Translations under genes and position numbers: made by a program
Assembly (NCBI RefSeq): GCF_001411555.2
Contig: NC_049907.1
Location: forward strand, 34,245,866 to 34,309,865
Source: Juglans regia
Taxonomy: Eukaryota > Streptophyta > Magnoliopsida > Fagales > Juglandaceae
Reading direction: 5' to 3'
DNA: 64,000 bases
The notes under the pieces: generated by a model
What the model was told of the DNA's origin: nothing
Seen by the model: only the letters and a program-made list of their open reading frames with translations
Databases searched by the model: none
Part shown: positions 36,748 to 50,289 of the stretch, in pieces
Position numbering within the stretch: position 1 is the first letter of the stretch
How the letters are laid out: each line of letters starts with the position of its first letter

Positions 36748-36984
36748 AGATTAACCCCTAGGAGTTGGCTAAGTGGTAAAGACCTCGGTCTTGGTGGTGT
36801 GCTCTCTTAGGTCTAAGGTTCGAGTCCTCTTGGGTGCAAACAATTTCTAGGGATCATCGGACTGGGGGGAACTTCCCCTTGAATTACCCGAGGTGTACTT
36901 GGGAAAACTTCTTGCCGAGGGCCTGTGCAGCACCGAGATTAGTCGGGACTTTGCTCTCGGACACCCGGTGCCAAAAAAAAAAAA
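36748..36984 (+). mobile_element. tRNA-derived SINE with target duplication
   Basis: The A box TGGCTAAGTGG (36766-36776) and B box GGTTCGAGTCC (36817-36827) both fit the polymerase III internal promoter. The body ends CGGTGCC followed by a poly-A tail of about 13. A 12-bp target duplication AACTAGGAGCAA flanks it (36736-36747 and 36985-36996). It sits just past the 3' end of the PRMT gene, in the opposite orientation. Confidence 0.9.
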
Positions 36985-37002
36985 AACTAGGAGCAACATT
37001 TC

Positions 37003-40000
37003 TCAATTACTGACAACCCCTTCCCAGGTCCGAAGTTTCCGATTGAAGGTTCCTGACTGATATTGCATATCATCAGGACAGTAATGTGATGACAGGATTG
37101 TCAATACCTGTGTGCTTATTAGTTGATGTGATTGTTGATCCTGGACTATCGGATATGCTTGTGGTTGAGACATTCTGTAGTAGGGCTCCTTGAGATCAAG
37201 TTTGCATGATGATGTCTGAAGTATTCCTCCTTGTTCAGCACCAGGTCCCCACATTTTAGCTGTTGGAGTGAACTATAGCTTGTTAGAAAACCAAAGAAAC
37301 AAATTTGCAAGATACAAATTTGTGAGACAAAAACAAGAGAAGATAGAAACCAACCTGACAATGTCAGATATATCGTATAACTCTGAGCATTGTGGGCAAT
37401 CATATGGAGTCTTCCAGTAATTTCTTGTCCTGCCATGACATAAATTGGCTGAGAGAGAACACAACGTAATTGGTACCAGTGCGTTGTTGGTGCGCCAGGG
37501 GCAGTGCTAAGCCACCTTTGTACAGTACTGTGGATCAAAACAGTTGAAAAAACAGAGAGAGGGAGAGATTAAACGGATAGAACTCACATGTTTACATGGT
37601 AAAGAAATTTGGAAGTATGCAGGCCTGACAAATGAAAAAACAGAATAACTAATAAAAATCAACAGATTACCTCCCATTAAACAATACATCAAACCAGCAA
37701 GCCAACCCATGCACTCTAGCACCCACAGAGGAGGTGAATCTCAACGGAATATCAATTTCATATAACTCTTCTTCCTGTAGGATAAAATTAAAAGAAAGTT
37801 TGGATGTCACGTATGCTGATTTACCAATGAGCATAAAAAATCAACCATTTTGAAGAACTGAGAAATTCAATCAAACAGCAAGAAGATGCAGCTTCAAGTA
37901 ATAAATTTCGAGCAGGATAATATAAGATCTTTCTATGTTATGCACTGCATTGTAAAAAACTCAGAAATATTTCTAAATGCTTTCAATGCATTCTTTCTTT
38001 GAAATATAGAACTCAATGAGGGTCCAAAAGGGTTCCCACATGCTAGACGAGACATGTATAGCTACTACAAAGCAAAAACTTTCTCCAACAAGTAATTCGT
38101 ACCTTAATTTTCATAAAGTCTATACCGTGAAATATTGGAGGGGCCACCAATAATCTGGGATCAAAAGCATCTACCACTGGCTGCGTGAAGTGTAAAACAG
38201 AAGCCATCGAATAGTAGTAAATGGTTATTACATCATAAACAAATGTAATCATCACAGAAAAAGCATGTAAATAAACACCCAAACATGAGGTCAGACAGTC
38301 ATCCACACTTTGAATCCCACTGAACCTATCAAGTTTTCTAGAGTAGATACTGAAACTAAATTCGGAGCCCCAAAATTTCGTAAGATCCCAGACTGAACAA
38401 AGAAGCCAGCTGTCACAATCAGTTCAGGGAATAGAGATGAGGCGTACAATTACTAAACTTTAATCTAAAGGAGGAGATATCCGAAGTAGTCAGTGAGAAC
38501 AACCATGATTTAAGCTCCAAAAGGTCCCAAAAAAAAAAAAATTTAGGTGCCCAAACTCTACTATCACAGGCATATGATGGAATATATATCGTATAATCCC
38601 ACAACCAATCAGAATGCAGTTCCTCGTCTAAAGATGAACAGTCTGATGTATACTCCATGTGTACTTGCCTAGTACTTTTTTGGGTCATGAATAGAAGTTA
38701 TCTTGCTTATAAAAAAAATGACCCTTGGGATTAGTCGGGACTTTGTTCCAGACACCCAGTGCCATTAAAAAGTCTTATTTCGCTTGGTCAAAAAATGCTT
38801 AAAGATTAGCAGCACTTATTAAAGGCACAAAAGACAAGAAATAGAAATTATATATATCGAGAAAACAAGATTTTGGACCTGAGAAAAATATCCCTGGAAT
38901 GCAGATCCATGTAGGGGTGTCAAATCAACACCATAATAATTATGTTGCTGCCAAAAGAGGGCCTGTACCAGAAAAAGAATAATATTAGTAAATTAGATTT
39001 CTCATATGAAGTATGATAGCAAGATCCAGAAAAGATACAAGGCAATATAAACTAATAGTTGATGAAAACAAAAACTTGACCACAGCAGCAATAGTATGCA
39101 TACAATAGATGTTGCAATTGAATGTCTCTCTGCAGTAAGAAGCCAGAATGCTCACTACTTTATCCTGACCAAATATGTCTACCTCTACTAGGAATTTGTA
39201 TAATATTTCTTATTTTCTTTCATCTTTTGGGGGGAGGGAGGGGGAGGGGGTTTGCCCCCAGTAATTTTTGTTTTTGTTTTTCTTGGGTTTAACAGGAAAA
39301 GAACACAATAATTTTTGCATGTTCCACCCCCAAGTAATTTGTGTATGATGTGAGGTTCATTGAATGAATAAGAGAAGCTTATACCCATAGAAAATTATAA
39401 GCATCCTTTTTTTTTGTGGGGGAGGGGGGTCAAGTAATAATGATAATGCATTGCATTAGTAAAAGAGAAAAAGGGAGCAGAATGGAGCAGTAATACTACG
39501 TTGGTGAGTCCTCATATTCCTGAAAGAGTCCCTAGTAGAAAAGCCTAAATCACCTACATATTTTCAGGCCACCAATTCTGAATATTTAGACACGGGACCT
39601 TGAGATAATAATAAAAAGTATTAGGATAATTCACTACAAATACGCACCTTATTTGCAATTTCAACAAATAAATATTCATCGCTGAAAGGTGCCATATGTA
39701 TCCTACAAGGATAATCAACTCAAAATTGTGAGGACCAAAAAGTAACAAATGTAACATTTTTTTTTTTTTGATATCGTGGACCCTCACTGAGGCAGGGCCC
39801 TTCAGACCCACCCTTGGGGAGTAAACCCCGGATACACAATATATGAAACAAATTATAAATATTTCAATTCATGAAACACTAGGAAGACAAGAAATGCAAG
39901 CCTAAGGATCCTACGTTCAAATAAACCAACATGATTATGAATAACCTAGCATTCAAAAATGTTAATAACAAACACATAGAAATATAAAGGACGAGGATAT

Positions 40001-42918
40001 GAAACCGGGTTTTGAGTGTGCCACATAATGCTGCAATGAGTAAAAGAAATCACATGTCAATGTCAAGAATTAAATTGAGAAACCCACAAAGAGTAGCCAT
40101 GGAATGCTGTTACGACTCCAATAATAAATTTCAGAGGATAATTTCATCATTACATAAATATAGATAAATCAAATCTCTAACCATTCATATAGTATTAAGT
40201 AAATAAAACTCTCATGGAGATGCTACATATCCACTATTTTATTTCTGAATAATAAGTCATTTACTAATTTGAGAATAACAAAGACAGCTTTGGCAGCTAG
40301 AATCACACTTGCAGCAAGATGTCCAGACAAAAGAGGGGAGAAGGTATTTCAAGGGTCATATTTACCTTCCAACTGTAGGAAACATTTTCCCATTTGGGAC
40401 AAGGAACCGATCTCTTGCAATCACATAGGACTCCAACATTCTTTCATTAACCAACAACGTTCCTTTAAGCATACAAATGAAAATCCTAAATCAGACACCT
40501 TTTAAGCAATAGAATCTGAATATTTTATGCTAAATCTTAGTAAAGCAAGTGCTTTTACAAGCTTACCCATTGGCTCTGATATCAGAATATCTGCTTTCTC
40601 AGGCAATTCAACTTCCTCAACTTTACCTTTGACTACCTACATTTTAGAACGGCATTGTGCCCTGAATTCAATGAGATAACTGGCCAATAATGACGCTAGC
40701 AGAAAATTAGAGGTGACAAGAAAAAATCTTACTGTGATCCGTTGACCCAGTGATGGGTTCCCAGCAATAAGTTTTTGTGCATATTCTGCCATTTCAGATG
40801 CTTCCACAGCATAAACATGCTTTGCACCAGCCTTGTAGGGATAATAAAGAAATATGAGATCAATCGACCAAAAGAAAAGAAACTAAGCATAAACATATAA
40901 CTACACACAAGACAAAAGGATGCAGGCATAATTATACATGGTAAAATAAACAAAAAAGCTAGGCATACCTGAGCAGCAAATAATGATAAAATACCACTAC
41001 CAGCACCAACATCAACCACTACACGACCGATAAAATCTGTTCGGTTCTCCACAACAGCAGCATAATAGGTTCCTGAGACAATGATCATTGATATCAAATT
41101 GAAACATCAACTATGAAGTACTGGCAGATTATCTCATTGTATAATGTGAATTTAAGGTATAAAAACTTTATCGAATAGAAATTCAAGCGTGAATGGAACG
41201 TAAGATCAATTATCTCAATGTATAATGTGAGTTTAAGGCATAAGAACCTTATCAAATACTTATCAAAAGAAAAGAACATTATCAACTAGAAATTCAAGCA
41301 TGAATGTAACGTTAGATCAAATATAGACCAGATCATAGATTGGTGATATAACCTGTTCTAACATAATCCTGTAACATATTTTGCTGATGCAACAGCTGTC
41401 CATAATAATGGAAATACATTTTAGCAGAAGATGGCTCTATTTTATCATCAAATTTGCTTCTAGTATCCAAAACTGTTCCATTTGATAATTGTTTTCCTGA
41501 AACAGTAAAAGACACAACAATCACACAAACAATTAGAAGATAGGCATAAGTATAGACATTGATTTTCATTTGTTCTGAAATCATTATATATAACCTGTGA
41601 GTTTCTGATGGTAACACTTTTACAACTCATGACCATCAAGGTCATAGCTCATCAGATGCTCAACCAAAAGATCACCCTAAATAACATTATTATATCCAGT
41701 CTGACTGCACAAATTTATTATTGAATTTGTTGACTTGACCATTCATCTATTTATTCATGTATATCAAACCAAAATCAGGAGGGGTGGTTGGGGGAGAGAG
41801 AAAAATTCCAATGTAGTACCTTGAGAAACTTCCTTTTTCCATTGCTCAAAGGCAGAATGGAAGGTTCTGCTCTCTTCCTCATTTCTGAATTGGACAGTGA
41901 TTCCCCTTGAGTATGATGTCTGCTTCAAAAGTAATACTGTTAAAATAAACAGGCATTTCACACTGCTTCTACAATCTTACATTAATATTAAGCATGACCA
42001 TAATCGTCAACTTGAAATATTTCAAAAGTAACATGCAGCCGAAATGTACTGATTATATTGTAATTGCCGAGTGAAATACCAAATAGAGTTAAAAATACTT
42101 TTCTTCATCCAGGGATTCCTAGTGCACAACATTTGTAGTAGAATGATCTCAAAGATAGAAATGAATATGGAGACACCCCAAAAAAAAAAAAATAAAAAAA
42201 AAACAACTCACACACGCCCGAGAACTTTATATGCATGTGAGCGCGCCTTACCTCCTTGCTGGCTTCAGAACCTTCAGATATGCAAACTGATTGAACAGGA
42301 CCCAATTTGAATAGCTGAAAACATCAACAACATAAACCTCCAATTATAAATTAGTCTATGAGCCGTCAGTTTCGCGCATTTCACATCCAATGCACATCTT
42401 TCCCGATAAGGTCTCCTTCTGATCACCGAGGAAGTGTAGTAAAAGAAAAAAAAATGTTGAATTTTGAATCTAAGGGAACAGAGGAAAACCATATTGACTA
42501 ATACAGCTCTTGGATTTATTAGGCGCTGATAAGTTAATTTATTCACTCCGTCTCTACTTTATACCAAAAAAAATCAGTCTCCAAAAATAACAACAACAAC
42601 AATAATAATGTTCTACATGTTTAATTTATTTTATTGTTCTTTCATTTCTTTTCCTCCACTTTCTCAACAACTGAAAGACAATGAAACAAAAAACAATCAG
42701 AAAGCACGAAAGCTAACCCGAGCAGTTCGAAGATCAACATTCCTGGTAGCAATCGATTCAGGTTCCTTGTGAAATCGAAGCTCGGAGATTCCGGAATCAG
42801 CACAGAACCGAGCGACCACCAGCTTAGACGGAGAAGTTGAAGACGACGGAGAAAGCTCAGAGACCGAGACCAAAGCGAACTCTTGTTGCTTAAGCTTCTG
42901 CCCCGTCGGACCCTCCAT
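37003..42918 (-). CDS. CARM1-type protein arginine methyltransferase (PRMT4/PRMT13 family), 14 exons
   Basis: Type I enzyme making asymmetric dimethylarginine on histone H3 and other proteins, using S-adenosylmethionine. Exons in coding order: 42718-42918, 42252-42314, 41820-41919, 41353-41496, 40969-41072, 40733-40831, 40567-40636, 40366-40462, 39648-39702, 38879-38962, 38103-38180, 37671-37774, 37355-37527, 37003-37259. All junctions are GT-AG and in phase, giving 542 residues (Arabidopsis PRMT4a about 530). Seen: a plant-specific PH-like N-terminus, [15 protein letters not shown], motif [17 protein letters not shown] (189-204), double-E loop part SEPMG (257-261), and THW (415-417). ATG 42918 is the first in-frame ATG. 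The last about 35 residues, after LISTQ, may be read-through of a lost donor (GTATTG), because related proteins end in a different Gln-rich tail. A SINE lies just downstream. Confidence 0.94.
38725..38764 (+). repeat. 3' fragment of the same SINE family, in a PRMT intron
   Basis: TTGGGATTAGTCGGGACTTT, then CAGACACCCAGTGCC, matches the last 40 bases of the SINE at 36748-36984 with a few changes. The promoter part is missing. Confidence 0.7.
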
Positions 42919-43652
42919 TGTCGTCCTCACCAAGCTCAGGTCCAAAATTTCTACTAATACGAAAAAAAGATGTATTTTATGTATGCTTGTGTGAGCTGCG
43001 AGAGAATTAGGGTTTCTGTGAGGAGCAAAATCTTCGAAAATCTCGAGAGCCGCCAAAGCGAGAGAGCAAATGGACAACAGCTTTCGGGTTTTATAGTGTG
43101 TGTGGGTTTGTTTTGATTTTCAAAGGTAGCGGTGCGATCTGTGAAGCTGAGAGTAAAATGACGTGCTTAGGCTGCAATGACATGTTCAGCTGAGTTGTGT
43201 TACGGATGAATAGTAATAATCGAGATGGTGAAGATTATATTATATAAATTTTAAAATTTTTATATATTATAGTTTTTAAAATTTTTTAATGTTTTCAAAA
43301 TTTTTTTAATTTAATTTTTTTAAATTAATTTAATTTTTTTATTTACTATTTATATATTAAATATTTGATAAAAAAAATATATTAAATATTAAAAAAATAT
43401 GATGTATAGAGATTATATAAATAATAAGAAGTTGTATAGATTTTTTTATGATAGAATGAATTCTATTAGATTTATCTAAGAGAAGTTTAGATATTAAAAT
43501 AAATTTAGATGTATTTATAGAAAGTTAAAAGAAATTATAAATTTTATATGTAAAGAAATATTGGATTAAAAAAAGTTATAAAACATATAAAGATATTTTA
43601 AATTGAAATAAATTTAATAATTAATTAGTTGAATGCGAAGATATTAAAAAAA
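42919..43652 (-). promoter_or_regulatory. 5' UTR and promoter side of the PRMT gene, then AT-rich DNA
   Basis: Sequence up to about 43090 has the base composition of a leader (CT/GA-rich). A TATA-like TTTATAGTGTG on the plus strand (CACACTATAAA on the minus strand) lies at about 43090-43100. Further out, AT-rich sequence with no gene. Confidence 0.4.
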
Positions 43653-44744
43653 TCTAACTTTGAACCGAACTCAATCCAACCGAGTACCATCAAGAAATCA
43701 AACGAGTCCTACTCACGCGCCCTTCTCTTGTTGTCGTTTGAATAGCATTTTGGGTGTGTATCGCTCACACATAAGTTCTGGTATCATCGATGACGTTGAG
43801 GCCTGGGAATTTCTGGAGAGCCATGATAGAGTGGAGTGTGGGTGGACCCAAACGGGTGGTGGATTGGTTGCTTGAAGTGGAAGTCAGAATATATTCACCA
43901 CCATTGGTTGACACGTGTGGTTTGAGATTTTGTGCACGGTTCTGTATATTGCTCAAGAGCAAGGGATATTATTACTACAAATTTAGATAATTTTATCTTT
44001 AAAATTTTTTAAAATTATAAAATTATCTCTCTTAAAATGATATTTTTTTTTTATTTAATAAAAGGTTTGTATATACAATTTCCAAATAGAGACTGTAAAT
44101 AAAATTTCTCATTACTTAATATTGAGATCTGTCTTATCTCATCCATTATTACGAAGATGTTAAAAAATATTTAAAAATAATAATAAAAAAATGTAAAATT
44201 TCAAATAAATTATGAGATAGTAAATAGATGATAAGAAGTAGTAAGCTTATTATTATCTTATTAAAATAGAAACAGTCTTTTTTTAATACTCTTGCGTACT
44301 TAATTTACACCACTTATTTTATTTCTTGACATGGCAATTCGCACGTGATTTATTAAAAAATTAAAAATCATAAACATAAAAGATAAAGAATTTAGAATTT
44401 AGAATTTTTATTTTCATTTTTTTTATGTTTTTGGACGCCTTTTTATTTTATATATATATATATATATATAATTTTTTGTAGTAAATCACGTAGCACCACA
44501 TCAATAAGGCAAACTAAGTGATATAAATTAAGGGTATAGTAACATTATTTTTTTTTTTTTATGAGACCTCATAAATAAAGAGATTAAACAAAAATAAAAT
44601 CACAAATTAACGTAATTTTATGTGATCTATTAGATTTACTTTATAATAAAATTGACTTTATAATCTAACATATTATATCAAACCACACCAATTTATGAAT
44701 TTACTTTTTTTTTAGGGATTTTAAACTTCAAACCTCTATTTTTA
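43653..44744. other. intergenic DNA, no gene recognised
   Basis: A less AT-rich piece (43653-43985) has an open frame of about 70 codons, but it resembles nothing I know and has no gene context. The rest is AT-rich, with a (TA)n run at 44452-44469. Confidence 0.5.
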
Positions 44745-44944
44745 AGCCTCGTTTGGATGTTGAAAGTGTTTAATCTCATCTCATCTCATCATTATAACTT
44801 TTTCAAATTCTCCCATAAAATGTAATAAATAATTTAATTTTTTCAAATCCCAAAACAATAAGAATATTAAAAAATAATATTCTAATAATATTTTATTCAA
44901 CTTTTATTTAAAACCATATTATCTCGTCTTACTTTCCAAACCGC
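44745..44944. mobile_element. MITE, GTTTGGATA family, copy 2
   Basis: It begins AGCCTCGTTTGGATGTTGA and shares with copy 1 the CATCTCATCTCATCATTA block and the core TTTTTCAAATCCCAAAACAA. The right end (TCTCGTCTTACTTTCCAAACC) is degraded. Confidence 0.8.
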
Positions 44945-47900
44945 AAAATCATCAAAATTACTTTTATTAATAATTTTAATAGATGATTGACAATATCAAG
45001 TCAGTAGTAATATTTTAATAATTATATAATAGTATTTTTAAATAATTTTATTTTGGGACGAATATTAGACTTTTAAATTTAAAACTAATAAACTCTTCAA
45101 TCCGATTTTTCTATTGGCATTAATAAGTATGTGAATAAATATTAGCATTATATCTAACAACAAAGGAACTGAGATGAGGTGATCATTTTATATTTTGATC
45201 CAAGTATTATTGAATTGATTTTTTTCGGCTTATTTGTTAAAGTTAAGTTGAAAGAAAATGAAAGAAAGACCGAGATTTCATGTTAATTTTGATATGTATA
45301 TATGTATTTTGATCTTCTTGTTATCTATCCCTCTCTATTTTGTTAATTTTGTTATCTATCTCTATATTTTTACTCCAGAAATTATAGTTGCAATTGTGAG
45401 TTTACAAACGCCGCATAATCATTTTGAAAAAAATGAATAAATACGTGACACATAAAAAAAATTAATTTTTTAATAATAAACTCTACTATTTTTCAAAATG
45501 ACTATACGATACTTGTACACTCCACGATTATATATAGTATTACTCTTTTCACTTTGATCAATTTTGAGTTTTTAAAAATATTTGAGAATAAAAGCCATCA
45601 AATATAAACACATTAACAGCTAAATCAAAGGCATATTGAGTAATGACATAACATCCAAAGCTCCAAAATGACAGTCTTGTATTCGACCCCCTCCCCGACT
45701 TAAAAAACAAAAAACAAAAATCTTGCCTTTGAGACTTGAAAGAAAGTTGTTCAAATCTTATCCGCAGTCACTAACATAGTGATAGTTCTTTCCACCAAAC
45801 CAAGAAACCACTCATATCAACATTGATCAGACCATTCTCCAAATTTCCTTCTTGTCAATTGCCACTAGCCCAACTCAAAATCTCTCACTCAAATTACACT
45901 ACGCTCCCACTCACCCATAATTCATCTTTTTTGTTCTATCTACACAACATCCCTTTCCTCATCTCAGTTTGCACCCTTCATGCCATGAACTTGGCCAAAC
46001 CATCCCATTCTTATGTAGCACAACGATACGTCGTCTTCCAATGTCCAACCTAGCTTAGAAAAGAATTGCTACATTTACAAAGAGATCAAATAAAAATAAA
46101 CTTACAAACTAACGTGACTTGATGAGGTACATTAAATCTATTTACAATAAAAGTAATTTTACAAGTTAAAATACCACATTAAACCACGTCAATTTGTAAA
46201 TTTATTTTTATATAATTTCTTTGTAACTAAAACATTTCTCAACTTGGAATATCGACACACCCAATGTCTTTAGTTATCTTTTGAAGTTTCTGCTGCTTAC
46301 AAGTCCATTTTACCTTGAAATTCATTATAGGTATAAAAAAAAAGTGTTTCTTCAAAACACATAGTTTTTATACTACTAATGTGACAATCTTTCATAACCA
46401 CGATGTTTGGTGTGCCAATAAAGAGAGCAAATCTTTCCATGCTTCTTTCCGAGTTTCTCGACATTATTTCTCAAATTACAGTCAGCCATTTGCTGAACCA
46501 TCTTAATTAGCACCTTTTCTTTTTGTATGATATAATACGCACCATCTCATGTTTCTCTGTGGATGATGTCTACTGCCTGTAGAAGCTTAACAGTAATATT
46601 GTACCGAATAATGTAAAGAAACAATCCCTGATCAAACCATACTTATCAGTCACATGTCGGGTGCTTTGGGTCTGTCTATTTTAGCTCCACAGAGTTTTAT
46701 ATTTATAGCTCAGGGAAACTACTTATCTGCGTCCAAATAAACAAACAAGCATGCATCAAGAGATGAGATGACGAGAATAAGAGGCCATTGGGATTACTCT
46801 GCTTGCTAACTGTTTACATCCAATCGGGAGATGCGAAAAAAACAAGTTATAAACTGGAGCTCCTCTTTTCCCAGATTCTTCAAAGCTAGTTAAAGATACA
46901 TAAAGCTAATTATGATCTCAGTGCTGGCTTTACTGCTTAATCCCAACCATCAGTCATCAACATAATTCAAAAAAGGAAAAAATTGCATAAAAACGATTTT
47001 GTGAGCTTTTAATTCTTTAATTCGTTGTTCGTATGTTATAACATCCGTTGCAAAGAAACTATATTAGTAACAGACTCTACCAGAAAGCGCGCGAATCAAC
47101 ACTGAGCTCTACAAATGTCTTAAAGTTTCAATTTCATCAAATGAACATGGATGTGATCTAATGAGAATTGTAAGCAGTAGTGCTGAACTCTACTTATTTG
47201 TTCATGTTGCAATTCCATTCAATGAACTAGAATGTGCAGCTAACTTTAGTATGCATCTTTGAGTCTTGACATACAATGACTAGAAGATTGTCATTTCCCA
47301 TCAGATCAAATGCAGTGGTTATGAATTTCAAAATAATATCTCTTAAGATTTTGCAATTACCTTTTACTATCTAGAAACTTTTTGCAAAAGTGGAACTTGA
47401 ATCAACGAAAATGGTAAAGCTAATGACTAGCTGCAATCAGAAAATAAATTCAACATTATCAAATTAAAACAAGGGAAAGAGAGCATAAGTCACAAATCTT
47501 CTCACCATCCATCATTCCGTGATAATGCCAACTCAAGTGTCCTAGTGGGCCACTTTAGTGGGCAATAATTTCTCACTTTTGTAACATATATATATATATA
47601 TATACACACACACATCTGATATGATAAATAATGGCACTTTTCAATCTCTTTCCTCCTTTTATATCAGAACTCAACAAGACTTTCATATGTGTCAATTCAT
47701 AGTAAGCTTGAACTTTTCCATGCCCCCAAGTCTTTAGGCTATCAAACTGTCCCTTGAAGGAAGAAGCACCAGTACAATGCACTAGGAACCAGCACTAAGG
47801 AATTTGTCCTAATTAGGTCACCATGACCTAAGAATTTTAGGTGAGGGTACGTTGGACACCAATTTGATCGCTCACACCATACATGAGTTGAACTCTCGTA

Positions 47901-48124
47901 TTCATATATCAGACATGCATACTCCAACAGACTAATACACAAGTAAGAAAGGCTGTCATTTCTTCCAAAAATCAATATAATTTTTATGTTCTTGATCGCT
48001 ACAGACACAAAAGAGTAAAGGAAAAAACAAAAAAAATATCAATACAATAACATACAACATGACTCGTATCAATAACTTAACAAAATGTGGAACAGAGAGA
48101 GTGACGTGGCAGTGCAAATCAGAT
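44945..48124. other. gene-poor intergenic DNA
   Basis: About 3.2 kb of AT-rich sequence between the MITE and XXT. Seen: a microsatellite (TA)n(CA)n at about 47588-47613 and short scattered open frames without family resemblance. No RNA gene or transposase is recognised. Confidence 0.5.
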
Positions 48125-49483
48125 TCAAGAAGCCGTAGATACCTTGACAGCCTTGAACGCAGGGTGAAGCAAGCCGAGCTCGTCCTTCACTTCAAGCGGA
48201 TTGCTGGTCTCGTTCCTCACCCTCTTCACTCTCCTACTAGCTAGGGACTTGTGCGTGAACCCATAAATCTGAAGAATCTGATTGTCACCGAAGTTGTACG
48301 CCCGGTCCATTTGCCTCAAGCATCTCTCCACTGGATAATCCCCAAACTTCCCGCAAGGCTTGCAACCAACAAAATGGGTCACCAGCGGCCACCGGTGGTC
48401 GCCGAGTCCAGGATGGTAGTTCTCGATCATCTCCTCATACCTATCGACCAGAATCCCCCAATAACCGTGGAGATAATACGCGCTTTCTAGATAAACTTTA
48501 TCTCCCCACGTACTCCTCTCCTTCATTAACAAATACACCATTGCGGACTGATCGTCGGCCTCGAAGACCGGCCTACCTTTGAGCTCTCTGGTCAGTATCT
48601 TACCGGCCTCGTCTCTTATTTTTCCCTTTGGACCCATCGGGGCCCACGCGTCGAGAATATCCAACGACCACTGACAGTTCCTTAACAGAAAGCTACCGGT
48701 GTTCAAACCGATCCAGTTTTTCTCGTCGTACACCATCTCGTTCCAACCGTGCATAACGAAGTTGTGGTCTTTGTAGCGCTCCCAGGGGACCTCGAACGCC
48801 ATGTCGGTGAACATTGCGTCACTGTCCATCCACCAGAGGAACTCGATTTCGGGGTGCGACAGCAGGAGCTTCCGAATCAGTGGAAGTTTAGCCCAGAAAC
48901 CTGCCATCTCGGCATCAAGAAGCGCCATGTTGTAGAAAACCTCGATCCCATGTAGCCTGCAGTAATCAATTTTGTTCTTGATGGCCTTCAATAGGTAATG
49001 GTCGCCGACCGGGTTTTCGCAAGGTTTTGGGGAAGACCCGGTGACCAGGAGGACCCGGGGCTTATTGGGTCTGATGAAGTTTGGGAAATCCGGGTTGTTT
49101 TTCAGCCACTCGGCTCTCCGTTCGTCCCAGTCAGAGATCTTCGGGCCGAGACTGTATTGCTTGTTAGGGTCGGGCTTTTCCTCGGGCTCTTCGTCCACGA
49201 GGATTTTTGAAATATCGAACGTGGCGTAGTTGTTAGATTGGTCGGACTCGGAGTCGGGCTGTGCCTCCTCGAGCACGCGGTGGGGCTCGACCCGCCGGCC
49301 GCGCGAGTAGAGGTGGCCTCGGATCTCGTTGAAGTCCTGCTCAGGGGTGCCGAACTTGCCGGCGCCTATGGTCCCTCGTAGGACGACCACGGTGAGGAAG
49401 AGGCAGAGGAAGGTGACGGTGCTGTGCCGAACCGCGCGCTGGATCTGGCGGACTCGGCGGATTCCCAAGCACCGCTCCAGCAT
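48125..49483 (-). CDS. XXT2: xyloglucan 6-xylosyltransferase (XXT2 type, GT34)
   Basis: Golgi enzyme adding alpha-1,6-xylose from UDP-xylose to the glucan chain of xyloglucan, a primary cell wall polymer. An uninterrupted frame of 452 residues, with ATG at 49483. Type II membrane layout: a short basic cytosolic tail (1-20), one membrane segment (about 22-38, VTFLCLFLTVVVL), a variable acidic stem (45-115), then the GT34 catalytic domain. Seen: VLLVTGSSPKPC (144-155), GDHYLLKAIKNK, WWMDSDAMFTD with the metal-binding DSD (220-222), HGW, GLNTGSFLLRN, the family motif FEADDQSAMVYLL, HGYWG, and HFVGCKPCG near the C-terminus. Length and motifs match Arabidopsis XXT1/XXT2 (about 460). The name XXT2 rather than XXT1 rests on overall resemblance and remembered synteny. 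The coding sequence is much GC-richer than its surroundings. Confidence 0.95.
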   Translation of the reverse strand: MLERCLGIRRVRQIQRAVRHSTVTFLCLFLTVVVLRGTIGAGKFGTPEQDFNEIRGHLYSRGRRVEPHRVLEEAQPDSESDQSNNYATFDISKILVDEEPEEKPDPNKQYSLGPKISDWDERRAEWLKNNPDFPNFIRPNKPRVLLVTGSSPKPCENPVGDHYLLKAIKNKIDYCRLHGIEVFYNMALLDAEMAGFWAKLPLIRKLLLSHPEIEFLWWMDSDAMFTDMAFEVPWERYKDHNFVMHGWNEMVYDEKNWIGLNTGSFLLRNCQWSLDILDAWAPMGPKGKIRDEAGKILTRELKGRPVFEADDQSAMVYLLMKERSTWGDKVYLESAYYLHGYWGILVDRYEEMIENYHPGLGDHRWPLVTHFVGCKPCGKFGDYPVERCLRQMDRAYNFGDNQILQIYGFTHKSLASRRVKRVRNETSNPLEVKDELGLLHPAFKAVKVSTAS

Positions 49484-50289
49484 TTTCCGGATTCGAGTTG
49501 CCGAGTTGAACCGGCGGGCGACGCGACCGACTCAGACAAAACAAGAAATGGGGAATCCAACAAAAGAGCTTCAGGATCTGGAGATGGAAGGTCTGGTTGT
49601 CATCGAAAACGAATTTCACAATGGCTGGATTAATGAGGCGTCGGTGGAGCTAAAGGAGGAAGGAAGGAAGGAATGATGGAAAAGGCACAGAACAGAAGGG
49701 ACGAGGAAAGGAAACGAAAAGCTAGTGTGTTCCGTTCCGACACCTTTGTTTTTATTGCTGATTTAAATTTACCTGGATAAATAGTTTCTTTGTTATTTTT
49801 AGGACTAATAATTGCGATATTCTTCACGTTGATATTATATATATAAATATAATAAATGTAACGCTGACTACATTTGGAAGATTGTTAGACAAAAGGGCAT
49901 TATTATAGGGTAAAAAGGGTTATTTAGCTTGGTGGGTTTTGGAGAGAAAAAGCTCTTCCAATTTTTCTCTGCTTCTGTCCTAAAACTTGCATCTTGGAGC
50001 CCAGTTATTTAATAAGAGGTCCATCTTTTATTTACAGTAAGAGTGCCATACATTAAAGTTTTTGCTTTAAAGGGCTATTTAAAAATATTTTGCTGACAAT
50101 GACAATTTGTTAAGAAAAATGCTAAATGCATTTAAGAAAAAATTATAAAAAACTTAATTTTTCACATGTTATTTATTGATTTACTGAAAATCGTAAAATT
50201 TGAAATTTAAAAGAAAACTAACAAAACAAATCTTATAAATAAAAGTAGTAAAACTGTAAGTACATTTAGCATTACTTATTTGTTAATAG
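49484..50289 (-). promoter_or_regulatory. 5' UTR and promoter side of XXT2
   Basis: The first about 270 bases are leader-like (purine-rich GGAGGAAGGAAGG on the plus strand at about 49655). The rest is AT-rich with no further gene. No firm promoter element was identified. Confidence 0.4.

Noticed and set aside
43653..43990. Possible small gene on the plus strand (about 70 codons)
   Set aside because: No family resemblance, no conserved motif, overlapping open frames on both strands, no visible promoter.
45640..45720. tRNA-like B box (TTGTATTCGACCCC) suggesting a SINE
   Set aside because: No matching A box at proper spacing and no target duplication found.
45823..46053. Open frame of 76 codons
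   Set aside because: Low-complexity Ser/Leu/His composition without domain, likely chance in intergenic DNA.
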